Numbered from the stretch's first letter, positions 27,497-36,493 are shown. The stretch: DNA of 64,000 nucleotides from Saccharicrinis sp963677345 (GCA_963677345.2 CAXXLC010000038.1:124001-188000); one strand, 5' to 3'. Program-made: numbers and translations. Notes: generated from the letters alone by a model not told the origin.

Positions 27497-28498
27497 TTAC
27501 AATTTAGCACTGAAAAATTGTGAGATTTTAGCGATTGCAGGATCGATATACTGAAGTTGGTCGTACATATCCACATGAGTAGCACCTTCAATTACATAGA
27601 ACTCTTTATCATTTGAAGCAGCTCTGTTGTATGCTCGTTGACTCAAATAATAAGCATCTGATTTGCTTCCTACAACAACTAATAAAGGTTGAGTCAATAA
27701 TGTTTCAATATTCTGAAAAGCATTAAACGCCATCACTTTATCAAGACTCATTAGAAGAACTTTGTTCTTTGAATTTGGATGACCACCACGAGATGTACGG
27801 TAATAATCATAAGCTTCATTCATTGTAACCAATGCATTTGGGTCAGTTTTTTCCGGTACATAAGTGCCATATACAGGATCCGAACCATTGGCAACAGCAG
27901 TACGCTCCTGAGCTACCATTTCAAGAAGCTTTATTTGCTCTGCTACTGGAGTATTACCTATCCATCCTTCACGAATAGCAGCACCAGCATCAGTTAAACT
28001 TACTCCAACTACTGCTTTAATACGACGTTCCGTCATAGCTGCATTTAAAGTGTATCCACCACCAGCACATATACCTAAAGCACCAATTTTATTGATGTCC
28101 ACATAAGGAAGAGTTGTTAAATAATCATCAGAAGCACGCACGTCTTCTACTCTTTCAGCTGGATTTTCCAAATAACGAGGTTCACCACCACTTTCACCTT
28201 GATGGGAAGCATCATAAACCAAAGCAATAAATCCGTTTTCTGCTAATTTTTGCCCATACAAGCCTGTAGCCTGCTCCTTTACAGCCCCTGCTGCGTGATT
28301 TAGTACAATTGCCGGATGTTTTTTTGTTTTATCCATATTTTCAGGATAATACATATTTGCGGCCATCTTAATACCGTTGTTGTTGTAAAATACCTTTTCC
28401 ATTTTAAATGTGTTTTTGTTTGTTTGAGAAAATGTCATTACTGCTATTGCAGAAAAGAATAATGACAATACTGTCTTTTTCAAATTCATTGTCTTCAT
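27497..28498 (-). CDS. exported alpha/beta hydrolase with Cys nucleophile
   Basis: About 333 aa with a signal peptide (LKKTVLSLFFSAIAVMTFSQ). The alpha/beta fold has LNHAAGAVKEQ (oxyanion region) and a nucleophile elbow G-I-C-A-G in which Cys144 takes the usual serine position. Asp280 (GSKSDAYY) and His307 (GATHVDMYD) complete the triad. A Cys-His-Asp triad is known from dienelactone hydrolases, and the fold resembles the dienelactone hydrolase/YcjY group. It is 41 bp downstream of an AKR gene in a module (b) operon. Confidence 0.85.
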   Translation of the reverse strand: MKTMNLKKTVLSLFFSAIAVMTFSQTNKNTFKMEKVFYNNNGIKMAANMYYPENMDKTKKHPAIVLNHAAGAVKEQATGLYGQKLAENGFIALVYDASHQGESGGEPRYLENPAERVEDVRASDDYLTTLPYVDINKIGALGICAGGGYTLNAAMTERRIKAVVGVSLTDAGAAIREGWIGNTPVAEQIKLLEMVAQERTAVANGSDPVYGTYVPEKTDPNALVTMNEAYDYYRTSRGGHPNSKNKVLLMSLDKVMAFNAFQNIETLLTQPLLVVVGSKSDAYYLSQRAYNRAASNDKEFYVIEGATHVDMYDQLQYIDPAIAKISQFFSAKL

Positions 28499-28539
28499 GA
28501 TTTTAATTGTTTTATAAATCTTATTTGTATGTGTTTTAT

Positions 28540-29385
28540 TTAGATGTCATACTTGAAATTACCCATCATCTTAACTAACTGAGGGTCACGAAGGTCAAAT
28601 GATGCTATTTGGGTATCCAATTGCATAATTGTATTCATCTCTGCATCAGTTAACTCAAAATCGAAAATCTGATAATTTTCAACGATTCTTTCTTTGGTTA
28701 CCGACTTTGGAATAGCCACAACTCCACGTTGAGTTAACCATCGGAGAATTACCTGTGAAATGGTTTTGTTATACCTATGAGCAATGGCATCTAGTATTTC
28801 GTTTTTAAAAATGTTGTTTTTGCCCTGGGCCAAAGGCCCCCATGCTTCTATTTGAATGTTGTTCTCTTGAAGAAATTTCTGTGTTTCGATTTGTTGGCAA
28901 AATGGATGGGTTTCGATTTGATTAATGGCTGGCGCAACTTCGTTGAAAATCATCAAATCCATTAAACGGTCGGGCTGAAAGTTTGCTACTCCAATCGCTC
29001 TTATCTCACCTTCTTTATATAAGTCTTCCATTGCATGCCATGAGCCGTGTACATCTCCCAATGGCTCATGAATCAAGTATAAATCGAGATAATCGAGTTG
29101 AAGCTTTTCAAGAGATCTGGCAAATGCTGTAATGGTATTTTCATAACCAGCTTCTTGAATCCATAGCTTAGAGGTAATAAAAAGTTCTTCTCTAGGTACT
29201 CCACTTTTCTTTATGGCATTTCCTACTGCAGCTTCAGTTAAATACCCGGAAGCAGTATCTATTAACCGATAACCTGCATGAATGGCATCTAAAACACTTT
29301 GTTCACATTGTTGAGCATCATCAATCATTGCTCCAAACCCAAGAATGGGCATTTCTACATTGTTATTTATTTTTATCGTTTTCAT
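28540..29385 (-). CDS. aldo/keto reductase (DkgA-like)
   Basis: 281 aa NADPH-dependent carbonyl reductase of a (beta/alpha)8 barrel. The catalytic tetrad is visible: Asp in LIDTASGY, Tyr in SGYLTEAAVG, Lys in LFITSKLWI and His in LYLIHEPLGD. It resembles 2,5-diketo-D-gluconate/methylglyoxal reductases. It is the first gene of a leftward operon with the alpha/beta hydrolase and epimerase-like genes, 62 nt downstream of the -7 element of module (b). Confidence 0.92.
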   Translation of the reverse strand: MKTIKINNNVEMPILGFGAMIDDAQQCEQSVLDAIHAGYRLIDTASGYLTEAAVGNAIKKSGVPREELFITSKLWIQEAGYENTITAFARSLEKLQLDYLDLYLIHEPLGDVHGSWHAMEDLYKEGEIRAIGVANFQPDRLMDLMIFNEVAPAINQIETHPFCQQIETQKFLQENNIQIEAWGPLAQGKNNIFKNEILDAIAHRYNKTISQVILRWLTQRGVVAIPKSVTKERIVENYQIFDFELTDAEMNTIMQLDTQIASFDLRDPQLVKMMGNFKYDI

Positions 29386-29447
29386 TTAATAATGATTTTA
29401 ATTTTCAACAAATATCCAATGGTGAAATTTCATTAATTAATTCAACA

Positions 29448-29515
29448 CAAAATTGAGATAAAAAGACGGGTCTCTTTTCATATAGATTACTGATAGTTGT
29501 AACACTTTTACTGAT
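29448..29515 (-). promoter_or_regulatory. regulon module (b): AraC-type operator plus -7 element
   Basis: Two perfect TTACTGAT half-sites at 29487 and 29508 (+ strand, 21 bp apart). Reading leftward, CAATTTTG lies with its TTTG 36-39 nt past the proximal half-site. It serves the AKR gene at 29385. There is no -33 TTG box at the proper distance, as expected of an activator-dependent promoter. Confidence 0.75.
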
Positions 29516-29550
29516 TTCAAAACCAGTTAACTATTAGTTATTCAACTACT

Positions 29551-30135
29551 TTAATAACTAACCTTTAATTCGCTGAAAGCAAGAATTTTACCTTCCATAC
29601 TTTTAAACAGAGTTTCTTTATCGGGCTTTGTAAGATCGATGTGAGAAACAGATAATGCATAAATTCTAAAGAAATACTGGTGAACACCCATTGGCGGATT
29701 TGGTCCAACATAATCAACGCCACCAGAGATGTTGGTTCCCAAGTTGATACTCTTTTTCAATAAATCCGATTCTTTTGTTCCTCTTTCTAAAAAGTTAATT
29801 TCAGGATCTATATTGAATAGAATCCAATGATCTATAGTAAACAACTTTAACCAAGGCGAGGGAGCATCGTAATCGGTTACTATTATTGCTAAAGATAGAG
29901 TGCCAGCAGGCAAATTTTCCCAACATAGGGATGGTGATGAATTATTTCCTTTACCAGTGAAATCAATGGGAAGTGTTCCATTCTGTTCAAAATCGTTCGA
30001 CCAAAACTTAATTGTCTTGGGCAACTTCTCGATGTTGTCGATTTCATTGCTTTGGTTGCAACTAATAATAACAAGTCTACCAATTATTATTGCAATAAAA
30101 GCAAGAGGAATAATGATCAAAATTTTCATTTTCAT
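29551..30135 (-). CDS. YbhB/YbcL (PEBP) family protein, membrane-anchored
   Basis: About 194 aa. I take ATG 30135; an upstream ATG at 30177 adds unrelated residues. The N-terminus is hydrophobic and ends in LVIISC, which could be a lipobox. The PEBP fold is shown by LCWENLPAGTLSLAIIVTDYDAPSPW, FTIDHWILFNI and YVGPNPPMGVHQYFFRIYAL, including the Asp-x-Asp-x-Pro and Gly-x-His-x-Tyr/Arg anion-pocket motifs. Bacterial members have no settled role. It is the leftward target of module (c). Confidence 0.85.
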   Translation of the reverse strand: MKMKILIIIPLAFIAIIIGRLVIISCNQSNEIDNIEKLPKTIKFWSNDFEQNGTLPIDFTGKGNNSSPSLCWENLPAGTLSLAIIVTDYDAPSPWLKLFTIDHWILFNIDPEINFLERGTKESDLLKKSINLGTNISGGVDYVGPNPPMGVHQYFFRIYALSVSHIDLTKPDKETLFKSMEGKILAFSELKVSY

Positions 30136-30221
30136 GGTTATTTTTTTATGTGTGAATAGAATATTTATAAGCATCAAAAATTCAATAAATCAAGATTAGT
30201 AGTTCATCGTTTTTCATATTG

Positions 30222-30289
30222 CAAAGTTCATTCAGAAAACTCAGCCAGTTGTTATCCAGATTACGGATAGTTGTAACACTTTTACTGAT
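30222..30289 (-). promoter_or_regulatory. regulon module (c): AraC-type operator plus -7 element
   Basis: Half-sites TTACGGAT (30261) and TTACTGAT (30282), 21 bp apart. Leftward, GAACTTTG has its TTTG 36-39 nt beyond. It points to the PEBP-like gene at 30135. Confidence 0.72.
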
Positions 30290-30367
30290 TTTAAAAAAAC
30301 TCACATACACCTAATAGTCAATTATGTATACGTCTTGTTATATATCTGAATAGTTGTGACCATTAAC

Positions 30368-30435
30368 TTCTGTAATATGGTTACAAGAATCAGTAATTGA
30401 GTCACAAAGAATCATTGCAGTTTGTCGGAATTTTG
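30368..30435 (+). promoter_or_regulatory. regulon module (g): AraC-type operator plus -7 element
   Basis: The only copy in rightward orientation: TTCTGTAA (30368) and ATCAGTAA (30389), 21 bp apart, then GAATTTTG with its TTTG at 30432-30435, 36-39 nt past the proximal half-site. It serves the SDR gene at 30472. Modules (c) and (g) thus form a back-to-back pair between divergent genes. Confidence 0.75.
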
Positions 30436-30471
30436 TATTGGCAATTTTTATTCACTTAAAATTCAAAGAAT

Positions 30472-31338
30472 ATGTCAAAAATTCTAATTACCGGTGCCAG
30501 CAGTGGGTTTGGCACATTGACAGTCAAAGCACTATTAGAAAAAGGCCACTCAGTAGCCGCCTCCATGCGGAACGTTGAAGGTAGAAACCAAAAAGTAGCC
30601 CAAGAATTACGTGAGTCAGGAGCCTCAGTTATTGAAATTGATGTAACGAATGAAGTCAGTGTTGCTAACGGTGCAAAAGAAGCGGTTCAGGCACTTGGAG
30701 GTATCGATGTGCTCATAAACAATGCAGGTATTGGTGTCATGGGAATGCACGAGTTTTTTACGATGGAAGACTATTATAAAGTATTCGAGGTAAATGTATT
30801 CGGAGTACATCGCATGAACAGAGCTGTATTACCGTATTTGCGCGATTCAAAAGGATTAATAATCTATACATCGAGTCTTAATGGCCGTTTTATCGTGCCT
30901 TTTTATGGACCTTACACAGTATCGAAATGGGCACTGGAAGCATTGGCTGAAAGTTACAGGATAGAAATAACACCATTCGGCATTGAGAGTTGTGTAATTG
31001 AACCTGGTGCATTCCCAACCGATTTTGGCGATAAGGTTTTAAGTCCAAGCGATAACACTCGCAAAGAACCTTATACACAAATGCTTGCGATACAGGCTCA
31101 GGTAAAACTATCAGAAGAGTCGTTAAAAGGACATCCTGAGCAAAAGCCCGAGTTAGTATCAAAATCCATCACCAATTTGATAGACTTGCCTTATGGTGAA
31201 AAGCCATTCAGAACCCCCGTTGATGTATTGGGATTGGGAAGTATGGCTAATCATTTTAATCAGCAATTTGAAGAGATGCAACGTAACCTTTTCTGTCAAT
31301 TCCAAATGGAAGACTTATTGTCAGTAAAGAAGTCTTAA
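30472..31338 (+). CDS. short-chain dehydrogenase/reductase
   Basis: 288 aa classical SDR oxidoreductase. The cofactor motif GASSGFG is at residues 8-14, NNAG follows at about 83-86, and the catalytic Tyr and Lys are in YTVSKWALEALAE, with a preceding Ser in TSSLNG. NADP(H) use is likely from MRNVEGR after beta-2. Its own rightward module (g) lies 37 nt upstream, and a very strong terminator follows. The substrate is unknown; the context suggests carbonyl reduction. Confidence 0.92.
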   Translation: MSKILITGASSGFGTLTVKALLEKGHSVAASMRNVEGRNQKVAQELRESGASVIEIDVTNEVSVANGAKEAVQALGGIDVLINNAGIGVMGMHEFFTMEDYYKVFEVNVFGVHRMNRAVLPYLRDSKGLIIYTSSLNGRFIVPFYGPYTVSKWALEALAESYRIEITPFGIESCVIEPGAFPTDFGDKVLSPSDNTRKEPYTQMLAIQAQVKLSEESLKGHPEQKPELVSKSITNLIDLPYGEKPFRTPVDVLGLGSMANHFNQQFEEMQRNLFCQFQMEDLLSVKKS

Positions 31339-31365
31339 CATTACTTTTCATAAATGGTTTACTAG

Positions 31366-31406
31366 AAAAAAGCGGGTGGCTCTTATGAAGAGCCACCCGC
31401 TTTTTT
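31366..31406. terminator. very strong bidirectional terminator
   Basis: Perfect 19-bp inverted repeat (31366-31384 with 31388-31406), 3-nt loop, A run on the left and T run on the right, between the convergent SDR and DUF4395 genes. Confidence 0.93.
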
Positions 31407-31427
31407 GACATAATTAAAGTAATATCG

Positions 31428-31970
31428 TCATTTTATTTCGCAAACATCACCCATACAATTTGGCGTTACTTCAGGTTTTTTAATTAATTTGAGATGAATA
31501 GAAAAGAAATAAAGCTTACACCCTACACAAATGGCAAATGCTGTTTCTAAGAACATAAGTAGCAGACAGATAATACACAACATGCAAGCAGGCTCAAAGT
31601 ATGAAATATCTCCGGTTGTGTTTAAAAGTATTGAGAAAATAAATATTGTGAATGAAAGTCCCATTCCTAAAGACCATGCAAAACGTTTTTGCACAGCACC
31701 GATATAAATGGGCGTTTGTTTCCGTATAAATATCTTTGTTATAAAAGAAAAAGGAGAAAATTTGGGATTTACAAATACTGATATTAAGAAATGAAAAAAC
31801 ATTGCTCCTGATATTATTGGTAAAACGGAATATCGATTTAATATAAATGCCTGTATAAAAGCAAAAACACCCATTAGGAACATTAGTCCCGAAATACCTC
31901 GAACTTCACGTTCGTTCATTACTTTGTAGTTAAAACCAGGTATGGTTTCGCCGAATGAAAATATTGTCAT
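31428..31970 (-). CDS. DUF4395-like integral membrane protein
   Basis: 180 aa with four transmembrane helices. NEREVRGISGLMFLMGVFAF at the start and the cysteine-rich PACMLCIICLLLMFLETAFAICVGCKLY resemble the DUF4395 family; the C-terminus adds PNCMGDVCEIK. The cysteines (CxxC and CVGC) suggest a thiol or metal role in the membrane, but no function is established. It is the leftward target of module (d) and diverges from the full AraC gene. Confidence 0.7.
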   Translation of the reverse strand: MTIFSFGETIPGFNYKVMNEREVRGISGLMFLMGVFAFIQAFILNRYSVLPIISGAMFFHFLISVFVNPKFSPFSFITKIFIRKQTPIYIGAVQKRFAWSLGMGLSFTIFIFSILLNTTGDISYFEPACMLCIICLLLMFLETAFAICVGCKLYFFSIHLKLIKKPEVTPNCMGDVCEIK

Positions 31971-32008
31971 AATATAAAATTTAATAAAAACACAAATAAT
32001 TATTTATG

Positions 32009-32076
32009 CAAAAATAAAATTAAAAACCTCCTTGCGATTTACCTATATTACTGTTTCTTGTAACACTTTTACTGAT
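32009..32076 (-). promoter_or_regulatory. regulon module (d): AraC-type operator plus -7 element
   Basis: Half-sites TTACTGTT (32048) and TTACTGAT (32069), 21 bp apart. Leftward, TATTTTTG, an exact -7 consensus, has its TTTG 36-39 nt beyond. It faces the DUF4395-like gene; the AraC gene diverges from the other side, so the site may also autoregulate it. Confidence 0.75.
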
Positions 32077-32114
32077 TTGATTAATAGGTTAGTAGGAGTT
32101 GAATAATTAGGATG

Positions 32115-32122
32115 TATCTTTG
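32115..32122 (+). promoter_or_regulatory. -7 element of the AraC regulator gene
   Basis: TATCTTTG, exact TAnnTTTG, 18 nt before the ATG at 32141 and 38 nt from module (d). The truncated paralogue has the same layout at 24053. Confidence 0.5.
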
Positions 32123-32140
32123 TATTAAAATCAAAAGAAA

Positions 32141-33049
32141 ATGGAAAATCAGTTTTATATAGAGAATATCTCACAATACAATACGGCGTTTGGAGTAGAA
32201 ACATTTCATCCTTTGGTAAGCGTGATTGATTTATCAAAAGCAACGCCTCAAAATGTTGAATCTTATACACGTGTCAGAATGGAATTTTATTCGATTAGCT
32301 TAAAGGAATCGTATTGCGGTACTCTTAAATATGGCCGAAACTATTACGATTATCAGGAAGGTACTCTTGTACTTACCGCTCCGGGACAGGTGATTAGTAT
32401 TGAACCCAATACGGAACAACAACCAGCCTACAAAGGAATGACATTGCTGTTTCATCCAGATATACTTCGGGGTACAACCTTAGGACATAAAATAAAAAAC
32501 TATACATTTTTCTCATACGAGGTTTTTGAGGCTTTACATCTTTCTAAAGAAGAAAAGCAGACAATTATAGATTGCTTTTTGAAGATAGGAAACGAGTTAA
32601 AACATGCTATAGATAAGCATACCCAAATGTTGATAGTAGCCAATATAGAACTTTTACTAGGGTATTGCATACGTTTTTACGACCGACAGTTTATTACCCG
32701 AAGGAATTCAAATAAGGATATTTTAGTAAGGTTTGAGAATTTGCTAAATGAATATTTTGAAAATGAAGATTTGCCCGATGTAGGATTACCTACAGTCAAA
32801 TTTTGTGCGGATAAACTGAATCTATCTGCGAATTATTTTGGAGATTTAATTAAAAAGGAAACAGGCAAATCACCTCTAGAACATATTCAATTAAAATTAA
32901 TTGATATTGCCAAAGAGAAAATCTTTGATCGTAGTAAAACGCTTAGCGAAATAGCCTATGAGCTTGGGTTTAAACATACTCAACATTTTAGCAGGTTATT
33001 TAAAAGCGAGACCGGTTATACTCCAAATGAATATAGGATGATGAATTAA
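32141..33049 (+). CDS. AraC family regulator, likely controller of the 68-bp regulon
   Basis: 302 aa. The N-terminal half (residues 1-150) is a cupin-like effector domain (ESYCGTLKYGRNYYDYQEGTLV, APGQVISIEP), and the C-terminal 100 residues hold two helix-turn-helix motifs (CADKLNLSANYFGDLIKKETG; EIAYELGFKHTQHFSRLFKSETG). It lies inside the region where all seven modules occur and diverges from module (d). I infer that it binds the paired half-sites, which have AraC-like 21-bp spacing. The gene set resembles that controlled by YqhC in E. coli (aldehyde response), but the effector is not known. Confidence 0.85.
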   Translation: MENQFYIENISQYNTAFGVETFHPLVSVIDLSKATPQNVESYTRVRMEFYSISLKESYCGTLKYGRNYYDYQEGTLVLTAPGQVISIEPNTEQQPAYKGMTLLFHPDILRGTTLGHKIKNYTFFSYEVFEALHLSKEEKQTIIDCFLKIGNELKHAIDKHTQMLIVANIELLLGYCIRFYDRQFITRRNSNKDILVRFENLLNEYFENEDLPDVGLPTVKFCADKLNLSANYFGDLIKKETGKSPLEHIQLKLIDIAKEKIFDRSKTLSEIAYELGFKHTQHFSRLFKSETGYTPNEYRMMN

Positions 33050-33078
33050 CTATACATCCCAAAAGTGAAATAAAAAAG

Positions 33079-33106
33079 CTGTCTCAATAGGTTGAAACAG
33101 TCTTTT
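33079..33106. terminator. probable terminator between convergent genes
   Basis: CTGTcTCAA pairs with TTGAaACAG (one mismatch) followed by TCTTTT, between the AraC gene and the alcohol dehydrogenase gene. Confidence 0.55.
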
Positions 33107-33130
33107 ACTCTCTCCTGAATTAATTTTGTT

Positions 33131-34315
33131 TTAATTATAGGCTCTATTATAAATTTCAAGAGCATCTTCCTTATTAATTGCACATAAAGCACCAATGCTT
33201 CCCCATTCAGTAGCTCTTTCGGCTAAAAATTCTAGCTTATCTTCAGCCACACCAGCTTCTTTCAGGTTTTTAGGCATCTTCAATGTTAAAGTGAATTCTT
33301 TCACTTTTTCAATACCTAATTTCGCAGCTACAGTATCGTCAACCTCGGTTACACCAAATACGTTGCGTGCAAAAGCAGCAAATAACCATGTATATTCAGG
33401 TGCTTTCTCTAAAGTATATGCCAGATATGATGGAGCAATTAATGCCAATGTAATTCCGTGTGTCATATCATAAAGGCTTGATAATTCATGTCCCATGCCA
33501 TGCATTGGCCAGTTTGAACCTTTTTTGCCTGCAACGAATTGAAAACCTGCCAATGCCATTGAACTTGCCCACATAATGTTTGCACGGGCATCGTAATCTT
33601 CAGGATTAGCCAATACTTTAGGAGCATTTTTAACAATAGAACGCATCAAACCTTCGTTCATCATATTCTGTACATCGGTACTTTCGCTTCCAGCAACAAA
33701 GTAACATTCCAGTAAATGGTCGAAAGCATCGAAACAACCTGCCATTGAATGCTTTTCGGGTACACTGAAAGTAAAAGTCGGGTCGAGAATTGAGAACTTT
33801 GGATATAGGAAAGGATGCATGATGGTATGTTTTTTATGGTTTACTTCACCAGTAATAACCCCACCCATATCTAATTCACTACCTGTTCCGGCCATAGTAA
33901 GAACTGAAGCTAATGGTGCAGCCTCTTTTATTTCACCCTTTCCATCTGCCATTAAATCCATTACATCGCCATCGTAGCAAACTCCGGCAGCAATTGCTTT
34001 GGCAGCATCAATGGTTGAACCACCTCCAACAGCTAGGATAAAGTCACATGCATTCGCCCGGTATATCGAAATACCTTTACGAACATCTTCTACCGGAGGA
34101 TTTGGCCTGATACCATCACAATCAAAATAAGGAATATCTGCTTTCTTTAATTCGTTTACTATTGTATCATATATTCCGTTTTTTTTGATACTTCCTCCAC
34201 CATAAGCCAGAAGCACTTTGCTGCCTCCAAATTGCTTAATTGAACTTGCTAAATTTTCTATTTGAGCTTTACCGAAATGAACGGTTGTTGGTACATAAAA
34301 ACTAAAATTCTCCAT
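33131..34315 (-). CDS. iron-containing alcohol dehydrogenase (YqhD-like)
   Basis: 394 aa group III alcohol dehydrogenase, reducing aldehydes to alcohols with NAD(P)H. The N-terminal cofactor domain has YGGGSIKKNG and LAVGGGSTIDAAKAIA. The metal ligands are Asp in AGCFDAFDHLLE together with His in FDHLLE, PMHGMGHELS and DMTHG. The closest familiar types are YqhD and butanol dehydrogenases. It is the third gene of a leftward operon with two aldo/keto reductases behind module (e). Confidence 0.92.
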   Translation of the reverse strand: MENFSFYVPTTVHFGKAQIENLASSIKQFGGSKVLLAYGGGSIKKNGIYDTIVNELKKADIPYFDCDGIRPNPPVEDVRKGISIYRANACDFILAVGGGSTIDAAKAIAAGVCYDGDVMDLMADGKGEIKEAAPLASVLTMAGTGSELDMGGVITGEVNHKKHTIMHPFLYPKFSILDPTFTFSVPEKHSMAGCFDAFDHLLECYFVAGSESTDVQNMMNEGLMRSIVKNAPKVLANPEDYDARANIMWASSMALAGFQFVAGKKGSNWPMHGMGHELSSLYDMTHGITLALIAPSYLAYTLEKAPEYTWLFAAFARNVFGVTEVDDTVAAKLGIEKVKEFTLTLKMPKNLKEAGVAEDKLEFLAERATEWGSIGALCAINKEDALEIYNRAYN

Positions 34316-34371
34316 TTATTTTATTTTAAGATTTTCAAATCATTGTTTCTATTTTTTCGTCTTTAATAATT

Positions 34372-35214
34372 CTATTTTCCATATCCGGCAAGCATTTCTA
34401 CTATTTTCGGGTCGTAATGAGAGAAGAACGCTGATTCGCTTTCATCCAGAGAACCGATAGTGTTCATATCTTCGCTGGTTAGTTTAAAGTTGAATACGTC
34501 AAAGTTTTCAATCATACGTTCCTTGTGCGTAGTCTTAGGAATGACAACCACATTGTTTTGAATAAGGAAACGAAGAATTACCTGAGCAACTGTTTTGCCA
34601 TATTTATCTCCAATTGTTTTAATGACCGGATTCGTAAACATATCCTTACGCCCTTCGGCAAATGGTCCCCACGATTCATGCTGCACGCCGTATTTCTCCA
34701 TTACTTTATGAGCTTCTTTCTGTTGTTGAAACGGATGTGTTTCAACTTGATTTACAGCTGGAATAATTTCGTTAAACTCGCAGAAATCAACTAGTCTGTC
34801 GGGATAAAAATTACTTACGCCTATTGATTTCACTTTACCCGCTTTATAAGCTTCTGTCATGGCACGATAGGTTCCGTAATAATCGCTAAACGGCTGGTGA
34901 ATCAACAACAGGTCGATATAGTCTGTCTTTAGTTTTTTTAGTGATTCTTCGATAGAGGCTTTTGCTTTTTCATATCCGGCATTGGAAATCCAAACCTTGG
35001 TAGTTATAAAAAGCTCAGAACGTGGAACGCCAGATTTCTCAATGGCATTACCTACACCTTCTTCGTTGTTATAAGCCTGAGCTGTATCTATAGAACGATA
35101 TCCTACCGAAATTGCATCTAAAACACAACGTTCACATTCTTCCGGAGTAACTTGGTAAACACCATATCCAAGGATAGGCATTTCTATTCCGTTATTTAAT
35201 TTTATTGTTTTCAT
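34372..35214 (-). CDS. aldo/keto reductase (DkgA-like)
   Basis: 280 aa; ATG 35214 gives the same N-terminus (MKTIKLNNGIEMPILGYG) as the paralogue at 28540, so the TTG two codons upstream is not used. Catalytic residues: Asp in SIDTAQAY, Tyr in AYNNEEGVG, Lys in LFITTKVWI and His in LLLIHQPFSD. It resembles 2,5-diketogluconate/methylglyoxal reductase. It is the middle gene of the module (e) operon, between another AKR and the iron alcohol dehydrogenase. In E. coli yqhD and dkgA are likewise adjacent. Confidence 0.92.
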   Translation of the reverse strand: MKTIKLNNGIEMPILGYGVYQVTPEECERCVLDAISVGYRSIDTAQAYNNEEGVGNAIEKSGVPRSELFITTKVWISNAGYEKAKASIEESLKKLKTDYIDLLLIHQPFSDYYGTYRAMTEAYKAGKVKSIGVSNFYPDRLVDFCEFNEIIPAVNQVETHPFQQQKEAHKVMEKYGVQHESWGPFAEGRKDMFTNPVIKTIGDKYGKTVAQVILRFLIQNNVVVIPKTTHKERMIENFDVFNFKLTSEDMNTIGSLDESESAFFSHYDPKIVEMLAGYGK

Positions 35215-35264
35215 ATCCAAACATATATTATGCTTAAAATAAATTTTCTCATGACTTTTATGTT

Positions 35265-36254
35265 TTAATTATTATCTACCATTTTCTCGCTGCTTTCAGG
35301 ATAGCGATGTCCTATTATTTCTATTTTAGAAATAGCTTCTTGTATTTGAGTTAAATCACTGGCTGTCAAAATCACATTCGCAGCACCAATATTTTCTTCC
35401 AAACGATGAATTTTTGATGTTCCGGGAATGGGTACAATCCAGGGCTTTTGTTCCAGTATCCATGCCAATGCAATTTGGGCAGGTGTTGCTTCCTTTTGCT
35501 GTGCAATTTGCTTAACCAGATTAACAAGAGTCATATTTGCAACCCTGTTTTCTTCTTGAAATCGAGGTATTCCATTGCGGAAATCATTATCATCGAATTT
35601 TGTGTCCACTTCAATCTTTCCGGTCAAAAAACCTTTACCTAACGGACTGAAAGGCACAAAACCAATTCCCAATTCTTCTAAAGTTTCAAAGGTTTTGGTT
35701 TCAGGTTCACGCCACCACATAGAGTATTCACTTTGCAATGCAGATACAGGTTGTACTGCATGAGCTTTACGGATATTAGTTGCCCCGGCCTCAGACATTC
35801 CGAAATACTTTACTTTACCTTCCTGAATTAAGTCTTTAACCGTTCCGGCAACATCTTCAATAGGTACTTGTGGGTCAATTCTATGTTGATAAAGCAAATC
35901 AATTGCTTCAACTTTTAGACGTTTAAGCGAACCTTCAACCCTTTGACGGATATATTCTGGTTTACTATTTAATCCTGCTGTTTTGCCATCTACATAATTA
36001 AATCCAAATTTTGAGGCTATTACAACCTCATTACGAAATGGAGCTAACGCTTCCCCTACAATTTCTTCGTTCACAAATGGCCCATAAATTTCGGCAGTAT
36101 CAAAGAATGTCACTCCCAATTCATAAGCTCTTCTTATTAATTTAATGGCCTCTTGTTTATCTGTCGCAGCACCATAGCCAAAGCTTAATCCCATACATCC
36201 TAATCCAATGGAAGATACTTCTAAGCCCTGGTTTCCTAATTTTCGTGATTTCAT
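35265..36254 (-). CDS. aldo/keto reductase (AKR13-like)
   Basis: 329 aa, from a different AKR branch than the two DkgA-like enzymes: KLGNQGLEVSSIGLGCMGLSFGYG at the start, catalytic Asp and Tyr in TFFDTAEIYGPF, Lys in VVIASKFGF and His in LLYQHRIDP. It is an NADPH-dependent reductase of aldehydes or ketones. It heads the leftward operon under module (e), with its -7 element 37 nt before the ATG. Confidence 0.92.
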   Translation of the reverse strand: MKSRKLGNQGLEVSSIGLGCMGLSFGYGAATDKQEAIKLIRRAYELGVTFFDTAEIYGPFVNEEIVGEALAPFRNEVVIASKFGFNYVDGKTAGLNSKPEYIRQRVEGSLKRLKVEAIDLLYQHRIDPQVPIEDVAGTVKDLIQEGKVKYFGMSEAGATNIRKAHAVQPVSALQSEYSMWWREPETKTFETLEELGIGFVPFSPLGKGFLTGKIEVDTKFDDNDFRNGIPRFQEENRVANMTLVNLVKQIAQQKEATPAQIALAWILEQKPWIVPIPGTSKIHRLEENIGAANVILTASDLTQIQEAISKIEIIGHRYPESSEKMVDNN

Positions 36255-36291
36255 ATTTATAATGTTTAATGTTTTTGAAAATTTTACATTA

Positions 36292-36359
36292 CAAATATCC
36301 GATGAAAAACAGGAGGAGTTGTTATACAGATTACAGGTGTTTATACCATTTTTACAGGT
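36292..36359 (-). promoter_or_regulatory. regulon module (e): AraC-type operator plus -7 element
   Basis: Half-sites TTACAGGT (36331) and TTACAGGT (36352), 21 bp apart. Leftward, GATATTTG has its TTTG 36-39 nt beyond. It serves the three-gene operon starting at 36254. The spacer contains TATACCATT, as in modules (a) and (f). Confidence 0.72.
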
Positions 36360-36493
36360 GTATTAAATATCATTATTTCAATACAATAGCATAAATAAGT
36401 TTAGACTAAAAAGGTTCACTAAATTAATAGTGAACCTGATTGTTTATTTGCTGATTTTTACTTATGAATTTCTCATAAAACCAATGCTTAAGT

